64,000 nucleotides of DNA from JBBTXJ01 sp964636345. GTDB lineage: Bacteria; Patescibacteriota; Patescibacteriia; Magasanikbacterales; JBBTXJ01. The translations under genes were made by a program, and so were the position numbers. Below, in pieces: positions 57,132-64,000 of the stretch. Under the pieces are notes generated by a model, which made no database searches, had not been told where the DNA came from, and saw only the letters and a list, made by a program, of their open reading frames with translations. Numbering within the stretch: position 1 is the stretch's first letter; every line of letters starts with the position of its first letter. The stretch covers positions 1 through 64,000 of the forward strand of contig CAZWRL010000001.1 in assembly GCA_964636345.1 (NCBI GenBank), given 5' to 3'.

Positions 57132-58686
57132 TCGTGTTCAACTGAAAAAATGGGGAGGCGCGTTGCTTTTTTGGGGCATCGTTGCCTTGTTGCTGTGTGT
57201 CGGCGTACGCGAGCGATCATTTTGGACGGACGAATGGTACGCGTTTAAATATTTTGATCGTTCATTCTTTGAATTTCTGAAAGCATACTGGCAGAACCCG
57301 GATAATCATCCGCCCGGGTATTATCTGATACTCCTCGCGTTCATAAAATTATTGGGACGCCATGATTTTGTGGTGCGGTTGCCGTCGCTTCTTGCCGGCT
57401 TTGGCGCGCTTATTATGACGTGGCGTATTGCGCGGTTGATTGCCGGCAGGGATGAGCGTTGGCCGTATTTCGCCGTGCTTCTCGCCGCCACATCGCCGTA
57501 TCTTATTATTTTGTCACAAACGGCGCGATACTTTTCACTCGCCGCTTTTTTTGCGCTTTTTGCGATATACACGGTGTTGAAAATTATAACAGGCGGAGAA
57601 CGGACGTGGTTTTTTGGGTACGCAATCGCGCTTGTTTTGATTGGCTACGTTGATTACACAACTTTTTTGTATGTGAGTGCGGGGAGTACGCTGGTGATTC
57701 TGTTTACGGCATGGCGCGCCAAGAGCAAGCAACTACTCATGTACTGGTTGCTTGCGGTGGCCTCTGCGGCGCTGCTCCTTGTGCCGCTTCTTGGAATTGC
57801 GCTTGCCAAGGCACAAGCGGAAGCGGCGTATGGCGGTGATGTATTAACAAGTGGCCCACTTGCGTGGCTCCTTCGTATTGGTATCTACGGATACGCCGCG
57901 CTGTATGGTTTTGTGGCATTTCCGTGGGATCTTGAAGTAACCATTCCGCTTGCGCTTGCGTTTCTGCTTTTGATTATTGTTTGTTTTAGAGATCGCGCAG
58001 CGCGCGGGCATTTCTGGCGGAGACCCGAAATAGTGGTCATCACGGTGATGGGCGTGCTTGCCCTTGTTTTCAATACCGCACTTTTTTCATTTTTGCCGCG
58101 TTACACGCCGCTTGCGTATCCGCGGTATGTGAGTTTTGCGCTGTATCTTTTCTTTCTTCTTTTGGCGGCGCTGGTGTGGTGGATCACGGACAAACGGCGC
58201 GGTATTCGTTTGGTGATTATCGTGTTGTTGCTCGCTACCCCCGCGTGGTCGCTCTTTGATACATTCGGCGTGACTTCTGCGGATCCAACGCTGTTTTCGA
58301 TGGATAGAAATTTGTATCGCGCCGTGGAGCAGGGTGATTACATAATGATTAATGATGATTTTCCGCGTGTGATATTTGATTGGTATCGTGAAAAATATTT
58401 TGCCAACGTGACACCGCTTGAAACGCCGCCGAATCAATCATTTTTTGAGAGCGGGAAGCGGCTCTGGGTGATTGGCTATGGATATGATGATCGCGATGGG
58501 TTCCGCGCGCCACGACAAAAAGCGGAGGATATTACCGAGCCGCTTGGGGACGCGGTACGGGTTATTGAAAAGGGTTACGGGCCATCCATTGATTCAGAGC
58601 TTCGCGCGTTCAAAAAACGGCTCACCGGTCATGATACCTACGAACACAAAATTGGGTTATTTTTAATCACGGCGGCGGACAAGTAA
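57118..58686 (+). CDS. GT-C (PMT/ArnT-like) membrane glycosyltransferase
   Basis: 522 aa, about eleven membrane helices in residues 10-390. The acidic pair in the first outer loop, FWTDEWYAF (about 35-43), and the NHPPGYYLIL (about 63-72) motif are hallmarks of the PMT_2/ArnT-type GT-C enzymes that transfer sugars from polyprenyl-phosphate carriers. A soluble outer domain of about 130 residues follows. Overlaps the preceding glycosyltransferase by 14 bases. Confidence 0.82.
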   Translation: MQTPNRVQLKKWGGALLFWGIVALLLCVGVRERSFWTDEWYAFKYFDRSFFEFLKAYWQNPDNHPPGYYLILLAFIKLLGRHDFVVRLPSLLAGFGALIMTWRIARLIAGRDERWPYFAVLLAATSPYLIILSQTARYFSLAAFFALFAIYTVLKIITGGERTWFFGYAIALVLIGYVDYTTFLYVSAGSTLVILFTAWRAKSKQLLMYWLLAVASAALLLVPLLGIALAKAQAEAAYGGDVLTSGPLAWLLRIGIYGYAALYGFVAFPWDLEVTIPLALAFLLLIIVCFRDRAARGHFWRRPEIVVITVMGVLALVFNTALFSFLPRYTPLAYPRYVSFALYLFFLLLAALVWWITDKRRGIRLVIIVLLLATPAWSLFDTFGVTSADPTLFSMDRNLYRAVEQGDYIMINDDFPRVIFDWYREKYFANVTPLETPPNQSFFESGKRLWVIGYGYDDRDGFRAPRQKAEDITEPLGDAVRVIEKGYGPSIDSELRAFKKRLTGHDTYEHKIGLFLITAADK

Positions 58687-59555
58687 TGTATCGTATGTTC
58701 ACCTGCGTTGTATGTCATGGCACTGCCCATAGTGCGTATCACGCCAAGAAAAATTTTGATATTTTTGTGTGTGATGACTGCGACACGCTCCGCATACATC
58801 CCCTGCCCACCAAAGAGCAGTTAGACCGCGCGTATGGCGCGGGATATTTTATGGGCGACGCCACCTGCGATGGGTACATGGATTATGAGTTTGAAAAGGA
58901 AGTGACACGGCGGACATTTGAGGAACATCTTGATGATATTGAGGCATATCAAGCGCCCGGTGAGTTATTTGAGGTGGGCGCGGCGACCGGTTATTTTTTG
59001 TCACTCGCGCGCGAGCGCGGATGGCGTGTTGCTGGCGTTGATTATTCATCCTACGCGGCGGCGCGGGCGCAAGAAAAGGGCATTCCGGTTGCGGCGGGCG
59101 GAGTGCAAGCGCTTGCAGAGAGCGAGAACCGGTATGATGTGATCGCGCTTTTTGACGTGATTGAACACCTTTTGTACCCAGAAGAAGAACTGGCGCAGAT
59201 GGTGCGCGCGCTCAAACCCGGCGGGCTCTTGGTGTTTGCAACTCCGGATCGTTCAAGCGTATTTGCCCGCTTGACAGGCAGGTTTTGGCATGCCATTGTT
59301 CCTCCACAGCATGTGTTTTTATTTGGATCAAAAACGATTGATCAATTGTTGCGGCGGCACGGCCTTACGGTACTTGAAAAATCGCGTCCGGGCAAATGGT
59401 TCACCGTGCAATATCTGTTTCGCGCGCTGTATACGTGGCTTGGCTTTCGTTTTTTATACACGTTTGCTGAACGTGTCGCCCACACCCGTTTTGGCCGTTT
59501 CGCATTCCCGCTTAATGTGCGCGATACGATGTTCGTGATTGCGCGAAAAGTATGA
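58686..59555 (+). CDS. SAM methyltransferase with N-terminal zinc ribbon
   Basis: 289 aa, ATG 58686 overlapping the previous stop by one base; ATG 58695 is an alternative. Cys pairs CVVC and CDDC at about residues 7-34 form a zinc-ribbon-like start. Class I methyltransferase motif I FEVGAATGYFLS (about 97-108) and a motif-IV-like YDVIALFDVIEHL (about 152-164) follow, with a PGGLLVFATPD loop. This is a common layout of methyltransferases acting on sugars in polysaccharide and exopolymer loci. Confidence 0.85.
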   Translation: MYRMFTCVVCHGTAHSAYHAKKNFDIFVCDDCDTLRIHPLPTKEQLDRAYGAGYFMGDATCDGYMDYEFEKEVTRRTFEEHLDDIEAYQAPGELFEVGAATGYFLSLARERGWRVAGVDYSSYAAARAQEKGIPVAAGGVQALAESENRYDVIALFDVIEHLLYPEEELAQMVRALKPGGLLVFATPDRSSVFARLTGRFWHAIVPPQHVFLFGSKTIDQLLRRHGLTVLEKSRPGKWFTVQYLFRALYTWLGFRFLYTFAERVAHTRFGRFAFPLNVRDTMFVIARKV

Positions 59556-60661
59556 TTGTCCTCAACATCAACAAATTGTACGCGCCCGCCATTGGCGGTG
59601 TTGAAACCGTGGTGCAACAACTGGCGGAGGGTTTTATGTTGCAGGGTCATTCGCGGGTGCTGGTGGTGCGCGATGGTTTTGGTTTTGGCGCGACTGAACA
59701 AAAGAACGGCGTTATCGTGCGACGCGCGGGGAGTGTGGGGCGTGTGCGTTCTATGCCGGTTTCGTTTTCTTTCATCTATTGGCTTTGGAAAGAAAGTAAA
59801 ACCGCGGACGTGTTGCATGTTCACTATCCCTTTCCGCTTGCCGCGTTTGCGTTGTGGCTTGCGCGACCCAAAAAGCCGCTCATCATTACGTGGCATAGTT
59901 CCGTGGTGCGCCAGCGGTTGTTGAATTTTTTTGTACAGCCGTTTGTGCGTTGGACACTCGCGCGCGCGGAAAAAATTGTGGTGACGTTTCCAAACGCGGT
60001 ATCGTATTTTAAGGAACTCGCGCCGTTCCGTGAAAAATGTGTCGTGGTGCCCCTCGGCATTGATCTGACAAAAGCGCAGTCGGAAACACCGAATGTTGTA
60101 TTTCCGGATCGCGAGTGTCCAACATTCGTCTTTGTGGGGCGTTTTATTTATTACAAAGGATTGCCGGAACTGGTGACTGCGTTTGCCGCTGTGCCACGCG
60201 GCACCTTGTATTTAGTGGGCGATGGTCCCATGCGGCGTAAAATTGCACGTCTCATTGCATGCAAAGGTCTTTCCGCGCGCGTAAAAATTATTGCAACGCG
60301 TGATGACAAGACACTTCGTTTTTATCTTGGCGCGGCTGATGTGGTTGTTTTCCCGTCAACGCAACCATCGGAAGTGTTTGGGTTGGTTCAACTTGAGGCA
60401 ATGGCGACCGGCAAACCCATTATCAATACCGCGCTTCCAACCGGCGTGCCGTGGGTTGCGCGCCATGAGCAGGAGGCGCTCACGGTGCCGCCGGGTGATG
60501 TGTCGGCGCTCGCACGTGCCGTGGAACTGCTTGGAAATGACGCGGCGCTGCGCGCTCGTTTAGGGCAGGCGGGCAGGGAACGGGTAGCGCAGGAATTCAC
60601 GCTTGCCAACATGCGGGCCGCGTATTATGATCTCTACCACTATGTCAGCTCTCAAAGATAA
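59552..60661 (+). CDS. GT4 glycosyltransferase
   Basis: 369 aa. GT-B fold: LYAPAIGGVETVVQQLAEG (about residues 9-27) in the acceptor half, FVGRFIYYKGLPELV (about 192-206), and the E-x7-E donor motif SEVFGLVQLEAMATGKPII (about 272-290). Retaining glycosyltransferase of the WsaF/GT4 type. ATG overlaps the previous stop by ATGA; its 3' end overlaps the next gene's start by 20 bases. Confidence 0.9.
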   Translation: MIVLNINKLYAPAIGGVETVVQQLAEGFMLQGHSRVLVVRDGFGFGATEQKNGVIVRRAGSVGRVRSMPVSFSFIYWLWKESKTADVLHVHYPFPLAAFALWLARPKKPLIITWHSSVVRQRLLNFFVQPFVRWTLARAEKIVVTFPNAVSYFKELAPFREKCVVVPLGIDLTKAQSETPNVVFPDRECPTFVFVGRFIYYKGLPELVTAFAAVPRGTLYLVGDGPMRRKIARLIACKGLSARVKIIATRDDKTLRFYLGAADVVVFPSTQPSEVFGLVQLEAMATGKPIINTALPTGVPWVARHEQEALTVPPGDVSALARAVELLGNDAALRARLGQAGRERVAQEFTLANMRAAYYDLYHYVSSQR

Positions 60662-61451
60662 ACGCGTGGGTGTGATGGGCGCCGGCATGGTTGGCGGCGC
60701 GCTCATCAAGTATTTTGAAAAGAAAAAATGTAATTTTGTCATCTACGATCCGCCAAAGGGTTTTGCGGATGCGGGCGCGTTGAATACCGCGGAGGTGGTT
60801 TTTGTGTGTGTTCCAACGCCGTTTGATGAGCGATTAGGGTTTGATTTGAGTTACGTGCGGCAGGCGCTCTCCACGCTGACGGGTGAAAAAATTGTCGTGC
60901 TCAAATCAACGGTGGTTCCGGGCACCACCGCGCGATTGCAAAAGGAATTTCCACAGCATCGCCTGTGTTACAATCCGGAATTTTTGACCGAAGTGACGGC
61001 TGATCAAGATTTCGCGTTTCCGGATAGGCAAATTTTAGGATACACGGAGCGGAGTTTTGGCATCGCGAAAGATATTATTTTGCTCATGCCGCAGGCGCCG
61101 TTTGAGCGCATCGTTCCGTCCACGGCGGCGGAAATGATTAAGTATTTTGGCAATACGTGGTTTTCCACCAAAGTGGTGTTCGCAAACCAGATGTACGATT
61201 TGTGTCAAAAACTCGGTGTGGAGTATGACACGGTGAAAGACGCGGTGGCGGCGGATAAACGCATCGGGCCGACGCATTTGGAGATATTGCATGACGGCTA
61301 TCGCGGGTACGGCGGCAAGTGTTTGCCAAAAGATACCCGCGCGCTCATTCAGTTGGGAGATACGCTGGGCGCGGAGTTGGAGCTTTTGAAAATGGTGGAG
61401 TATATTAATAATCAGTTGGTTAAGCAATCAGAATTAGATCGTGATCGTTAA
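60642..61451 (+). CDS. short UDP-sugar 6-dehydrogenase-like protein
   Basis: 269 aa. It has the NAD-binding MGAGMVGGAL (residues 11-20), VCVPTPFDE, KSTVVPGTT, CYNPEFLTE and the catalytic Cys in YGGKCLPKDTRA (about 225-236), so the first two domains look functional. The C-terminal UDP-binding domain of normal dehydrogenases (about 430 aa) is absent, and the frame ends cleanly at TAA with the next gene two bases on. It could be a dehydrogenase variant using the dimer partner for substrate binding, or a non-catalytic relative. It is paired with the 61454 epimerase. Confidence 0.78.
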   Translation: MSALKDKRVGVMGAGMVGGALIKYFEKKKCNFVIYDPPKGFADAGALNTAEVVFVCVPTPFDERLGFDLSYVRQALSTLTGEKIVVLKSTVVPGTTARLQKEFPQHRLCYNPEFLTEVTADQDFAFPDRQILGYTERSFGIAKDIILLMPQAPFERIVPSTAAEMIKYFGNTWFSTKVVFANQMYDLCQKLGVEYDTVKDAVAADKRIGPTHLEILHDGYRGYGGKCLPKDTRALIQLGDTLGAELELLKMVEYINNQLVKQSELDRDR

Positions 61452-61453
61452 AT

Positions 61454-62362
61454 ATGCGCTATCTCGTCACCGGCGGGGCCGGATTTATTGGAACGAATAT
61501 CGTGGAAGCGCTTTTGGCGCGCAATGATAGTGTTTGTATTCTTGATGATTTTTCAACCGGCAAACGCGAACGTGTGCCGGTTGTGGCGGAATTGATTGAA
61601 GGCACCATCACAAATCTTGAAACATGTCGGCGCGCCTGCGCGGGAGTTGATGGCGTATTTCATACCGCCGCTCTCGCTCGCATGCCGCGCTCCATTGAAG
61701 ACCCCATCGGCACCAATGACGCCAACGTGAACGGCACGCTCAATATGCTCGTTGCCGCGCGCGATGCCGGCGTGAAGCGGTTTGTGTTTAGCGGTTCGTC
61801 ATCCGTGTACGGCGTGCAAGACACCCTGCCTCTGAAAGAAGACATGAAGCCGCGACCGGGCAATCCGTACGCGCTCCAGAAACTCGCGGGAGAAGAGTAT
61901 TGCCGGCTCTTTTGGGAGTTGTTTCAATTTCCAACCGTGACGTTGCGGTATTTCAATGTGTACGGCGGCAAGTATCAGACCACGGATGGCGCGTACGCGC
62001 TCGTGTTCGGGATTTTTATCAGGCAGAAACGCGCCGGTGAACCATTAACACTTTGTGGCGACGGTGAATATCGCCGAGATTTTACTCATGTTGACGATGT
62101 CGTCCGCGCGAATCTTTTGGCAATGGACGGCGCGACGGTTGGCCACGGCGAGATTATCAATATCGGAGCGGGGGATAACCACACCGTTAAAGCGTTGGCC
62201 GCGCTGGTAGGCGGGGAGACAGTGTTTATTCCGCCGCGTCCGGGCGATGCGCGGGATTCATTGGCTGATCGCGCACGCGCCAAAGAGCTTTTGGGCTGGG
62301 AGCCGATGGTTCCCTTTGAAGACGGCGTGCGCGGGACGCTCACCTTCATGGGTCTTGCGTGA
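61454..62362 (+). CDS. NAD-dependent UDP-sugar 4-epimerase-like protein
   Basis: 302 aa extended SDR: GGAGFIGTN (residues 7-15), HTAALARMP, FSGSSSVYG (about 112-120) and catalytic Tyr-x3-Lys in YALQK (about 138-142), plus the RYFNVYGGKYQ motif. This set of motifs is that of UDP-glucose/UDP-GlcNAc 4-epimerases (GalE/WbpP branch). Two bases after the short dehydrogenase, so the pair may act on one UDP-sugar. Last gene of the + strand run. Confidence 0.85.
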   Translation: MRYLVTGGAGFIGTNIVEALLARNDSVCILDDFSTGKRERVPVVAELIEGTITNLETCRRACAGVDGVFHTAALARMPRSIEDPIGTNDANVNGTLNMLVAARDAGVKRFVFSGSSSVYGVQDTLPLKEDMKPRPGNPYALQKLAGEEYCRLFWELFQFPTVTLRYFNVYGGKYQTTDGAYALVFGIFIRQKRAGEPLTLCGDGEYRRDFTHVDDVVRANLLAMDGATVGHGEIINIGAGDNHTVKALAALVGGETVFIPPRPGDARDSLADRARAKELLGWEPMVPFEDGVRGTLTFMGLA

Positions 62363-62384
62363 CGCAACGAAATATACCGTGTTT

Positions 62385-63080
62385 TTACCGTAACCGCCAC
62401 CCAATGCGGAGGGCTTCCAGAATCATTTTTTTTGAGAATTTTGAGTAGCCGTTGTAGCGGTCGCGGAAGATGATCGGGATTTCAGCAAAACGGGCTCCGG
62501 CGCGATGAGCATGATGCTTCATTTCAATTTGAAAACCATAGCCGTCGGATTGGATCGCGTGAAAGGGGATGTGTTCCAGCACGTGCCGGCGGTACCCCAC
62601 AAAACCACCCGTGATGTCGAGGATTGGGAGACGGGTCAGCGTGCGGGCATAGGTATTGGCGGCGCGGGAGATCAGTTTTCGGTGCCAGGAAAAGTTAGAA
62701 ATGTCACCACCCGGCACATAGCGGGAGCCGATGACGACATCGTTATCCAAGAGCGCGCTCATGAGCGCGGGAAGATACTGCGGGTGGTGCGAAAGATCCG
62801 CATCCATTTCAAAGACGGCTTCAGTTGCCGGATCAGCAAGCGCTACTTTGAATCCCTCAATGTATGATTGCGCAAAACTGCGTGGATTGGTGCGGCGAAT
62901 AACGGCTACGCGCGGATGAACACTAAAAGTGTTCATGACGATATCCGCGGTGCCATCTGGCGACTGGTCATCAACAATGAGCAGGCGAACGTCTTCCGGC
63001 GCATGACGAAAAATTTCTTCAATGGTTCCGAGAATTGATTCCGCTTCGTTGTAAGTTGGTATGACGATGGTTGTTTTCAT
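62385..63080 (-). CDS. polyprenyl-phosphate mannose synthase-like GT2
   Basis: 231 aa. TIVIPTYNEAESI start (residues 3-15), VDDQSPDGTAD (about 37-47), the FEMDADLSHHPQ metal motif (about 89-100), FVGYRRHVLE, and the ending FSKKMILEAL. Short form without membrane helices, like the bacterial Dpm1/Ppm1-type domain that loads mannose or another sugar onto polyprenyl phosphate. Start overlaps the stop of the following sugar transferase gene by 4 bases. Confidence 0.88.
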   Translation of the reverse strand: MKTTIVIPTYNEAESILGTIEEIFRHAPEDVRLLIVDDQSPDGTADIVMNTFSVHPRVAVIRRTNPRSFAQSYIEGFKVALADPATEAVFEMDADLSHHPQYLPALMSALLDNDVVIGSRYVPGGDISNFSWHRKLISRAANTYARTLTRLPILDITGGFVGYRRHVLEHIPFHAIQSDGYGFQIEMKHHAHRAGARFAEIPIIFRDRYNGYSKFSKKMILEALRIGWRLR

Positions 63081-64000
63081 CTTCCCATTGCTTTAACAAT
63101 AATATGTAGGGTCTTGAGGACAATCACGAGGTCAAGCAGGAGCGAACGGTGTTTCATGTAAAAGAGATCATACTCAAGTTTTACCAAACTTTCGTCAAGC
63201 GTTGCGCCGTATCGGTAACTGATCTGTGCCCAGCCGGTGATGCCCGGCCGTAACAAGTGACGGATGCTGTAAAACGGCGCGCGTTCTTGTAGTTGCTCAA
63301 CAAACTCCGGGCGTTCCGGCCGCGGACCAATAAGATTCATGTCGCGGCGCAAGATATTCCACACCTGCGGCAATTCATCAATACGGAAACGGCGGAGCCA
63401 TTTACCGATGCGCGTGACGCGTCGGTCATTCACCTGGGTAAATTGCGCGCCGCTGGTTTCTGCCAGGCCGCTCTTATTTTGTACGTACATGGTGCGGAGT
63501 TTCACAATGGGGAATATCTTATTATTGTATCCCACGCGTGTTTGTTTGATGAAAACCGGCCGGCCGGATTCTATGATAATCGCGAGCGCCACAAAGGGGA
63601 AGAGCGCGAGAAAAACGATCCCCAAGAGCAGTGCGATGAGAATGTCAAAGATGGTGCGCGCGGCATCGTAATACTGTTTGCGACTTTCGCGGAGATTCTG
63701 TACAAACCACGCTTCGGTTAACATGTCGCGGTTCACGCGGCCGGTGACCGCCTCATAAAATGACGCGAGATCCGCCATTTCCACGCGCCAAAACAGGAGT
63801 TCGTATAATTCTTTTTCCAGTTCCAGGGTGCGCATGAGCGCGGGCGAGATCACCACCATGTGTATTTCTTTAATATCAACGACCGCGCGAATGCGCAGTG
63901 GGTCAGTGAAACATTCCACCATTGCTTGTATATTTTTTGGGATGTTGTCATGGTTCGGATCAACAATCGCGGCCGTGGTGAAGCCAATCTGCGGATCATT
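63077..64000 (-). CDS. undecaprenyl-phosphate sugar-1-phosphate transferase (WcaJ/WbaP-type), 5' end outside
   Basis: The reading frame runs to the window edge; the coding sequence upstream of 63922 continues in frame for 26 codons (NDPQIGFTTAAIV...), so the start is beyond 64000. Visible: the end of a CoA-binding-like nucleotide domain, one membrane helix (in the ILIALLLGIVFLALFPFVALAIII region), then the bacterial sugar transferase domain with IKQTRVGYN, KLRTMYV, RRFRIDELPQVWNIL and IGPRPERPEF. It starts repeat-unit synthesis by putting sugar-1-phosphate on undecaprenyl phosphate. Confidence 0.92.
   Translation of the reverse strand, partial: NDPQIGFTTAAIVDPNHDNIPKNIQAMVECFTDPLRIRAVVDIKEIHMVVISPALMRTLELEKELYELLFWRVEMADLASFYEAVTGRVNRDMLTEAWFVQNLRESRKQYYDAARTIFDILIALLLGIVFLALFPFVALAIIIESGRPVFIKQTRVGYNNKIFPIVKLRTMYVQNKSGLAETSGAQFTQVNDRRVTRIGKWLRRFRIDELPQVWNILRRDMNLIGPRPERPEFVEQLQERAPFYSIRHLLRPGITGWAQISYRYGATLDESLVKLEYDLFYMKHRSLLLDLVIVLKTLHIIVKAMGR

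Noticed and set aside
1..64000. CRISPR array or cas genes
   Set aside because: No regularly spaced short direct repeats and no Cas-like protein seen.

Overview
The window looks like a chromosome segment of a Candidate Phyla Radiation (Patescibacteria) bacterium, probably in the Parcubacteria/Uhrbacteria-like part of that radiation. This is inferred from gene content: a PrgI/split-VirB4/VirB6-like gene cluster, a VanW protein, compact overlapping operons, and Nudix, EEP and SpoU genes scattered as single units. No rRNA is present, so the lineage cannot be fixed. Promoters follow the sigma-70 pattern. Several genes have their ATG only a few bases after the -10 box and no Shine-Dalgarno, so they look leaderless.

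Layout. (1) 1-4760: three tandem copies of a convergent pair. Each has the 3' end of a secreted surface protein on the + strand, a bidirectional terminator, and a complete lipoprotein gene on the - strand. The 5' ends of both genes are almost identical between copies while the facing 3' parts diverge. A HEPN/MNT toxin-antitoxin-like pair sits exactly at the homology boundary of copy 3, and palindromic repeats lie in and between the units. (2) 4760-10050: single-gene housekeeping units (Nudix hydrolases, class II FBPase, a P-loop kinase, an EEP phosphatase/nuclease, YvcK/CofD-like) and a GC-rich lipoprotein with a consensus promoter. (3) 10090-18650: an operon for a type IV secretion-like membrane apparatus (VirB6-like, PrgI, VirB4 split into two genes) ending in comF. 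(4) 18640-25950: an M14 deacylase with a PurD-like ATP-grasp, typA, an exonuclease, LemA and TPM proteins, an RNA methylase and two tRNA-Ser genes. (5) 26000-32710: a class III nucleotide cyclase and a stand-alone cyclic-nucleotide-binding protein close together, Hsp20 and VanW. (6) 32741-32962: a candidate 6S-like structured RNA with its own promoter and terminator. (7) 33000-64000: a large cell-surface polysaccharide locus. It holds glycosyltransferases, methyltransferases, epimerases, a flippase, two UDP-sugar dehydrogenases (one fused to a methyltransferase, one short), an AsnB-like amidotransferase, NadE, and a sugar-1-phosphate transferase cut by the right edge. Within it a four-gene operon (GT2, RfbH/ColD-like dehydratase, ThDP enzyme, PanB) suggests an unusual branched deoxysugar.

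Five or more palindromic repeat elements (TGTCATT...AATGACA type) are spread over the window. Three of them are read in frame inside otherwise intact genes (the 12914 gene, nadE and asnB). Together with the mosaic surface-protein/lipoprotein array they are the most unusual signals here.
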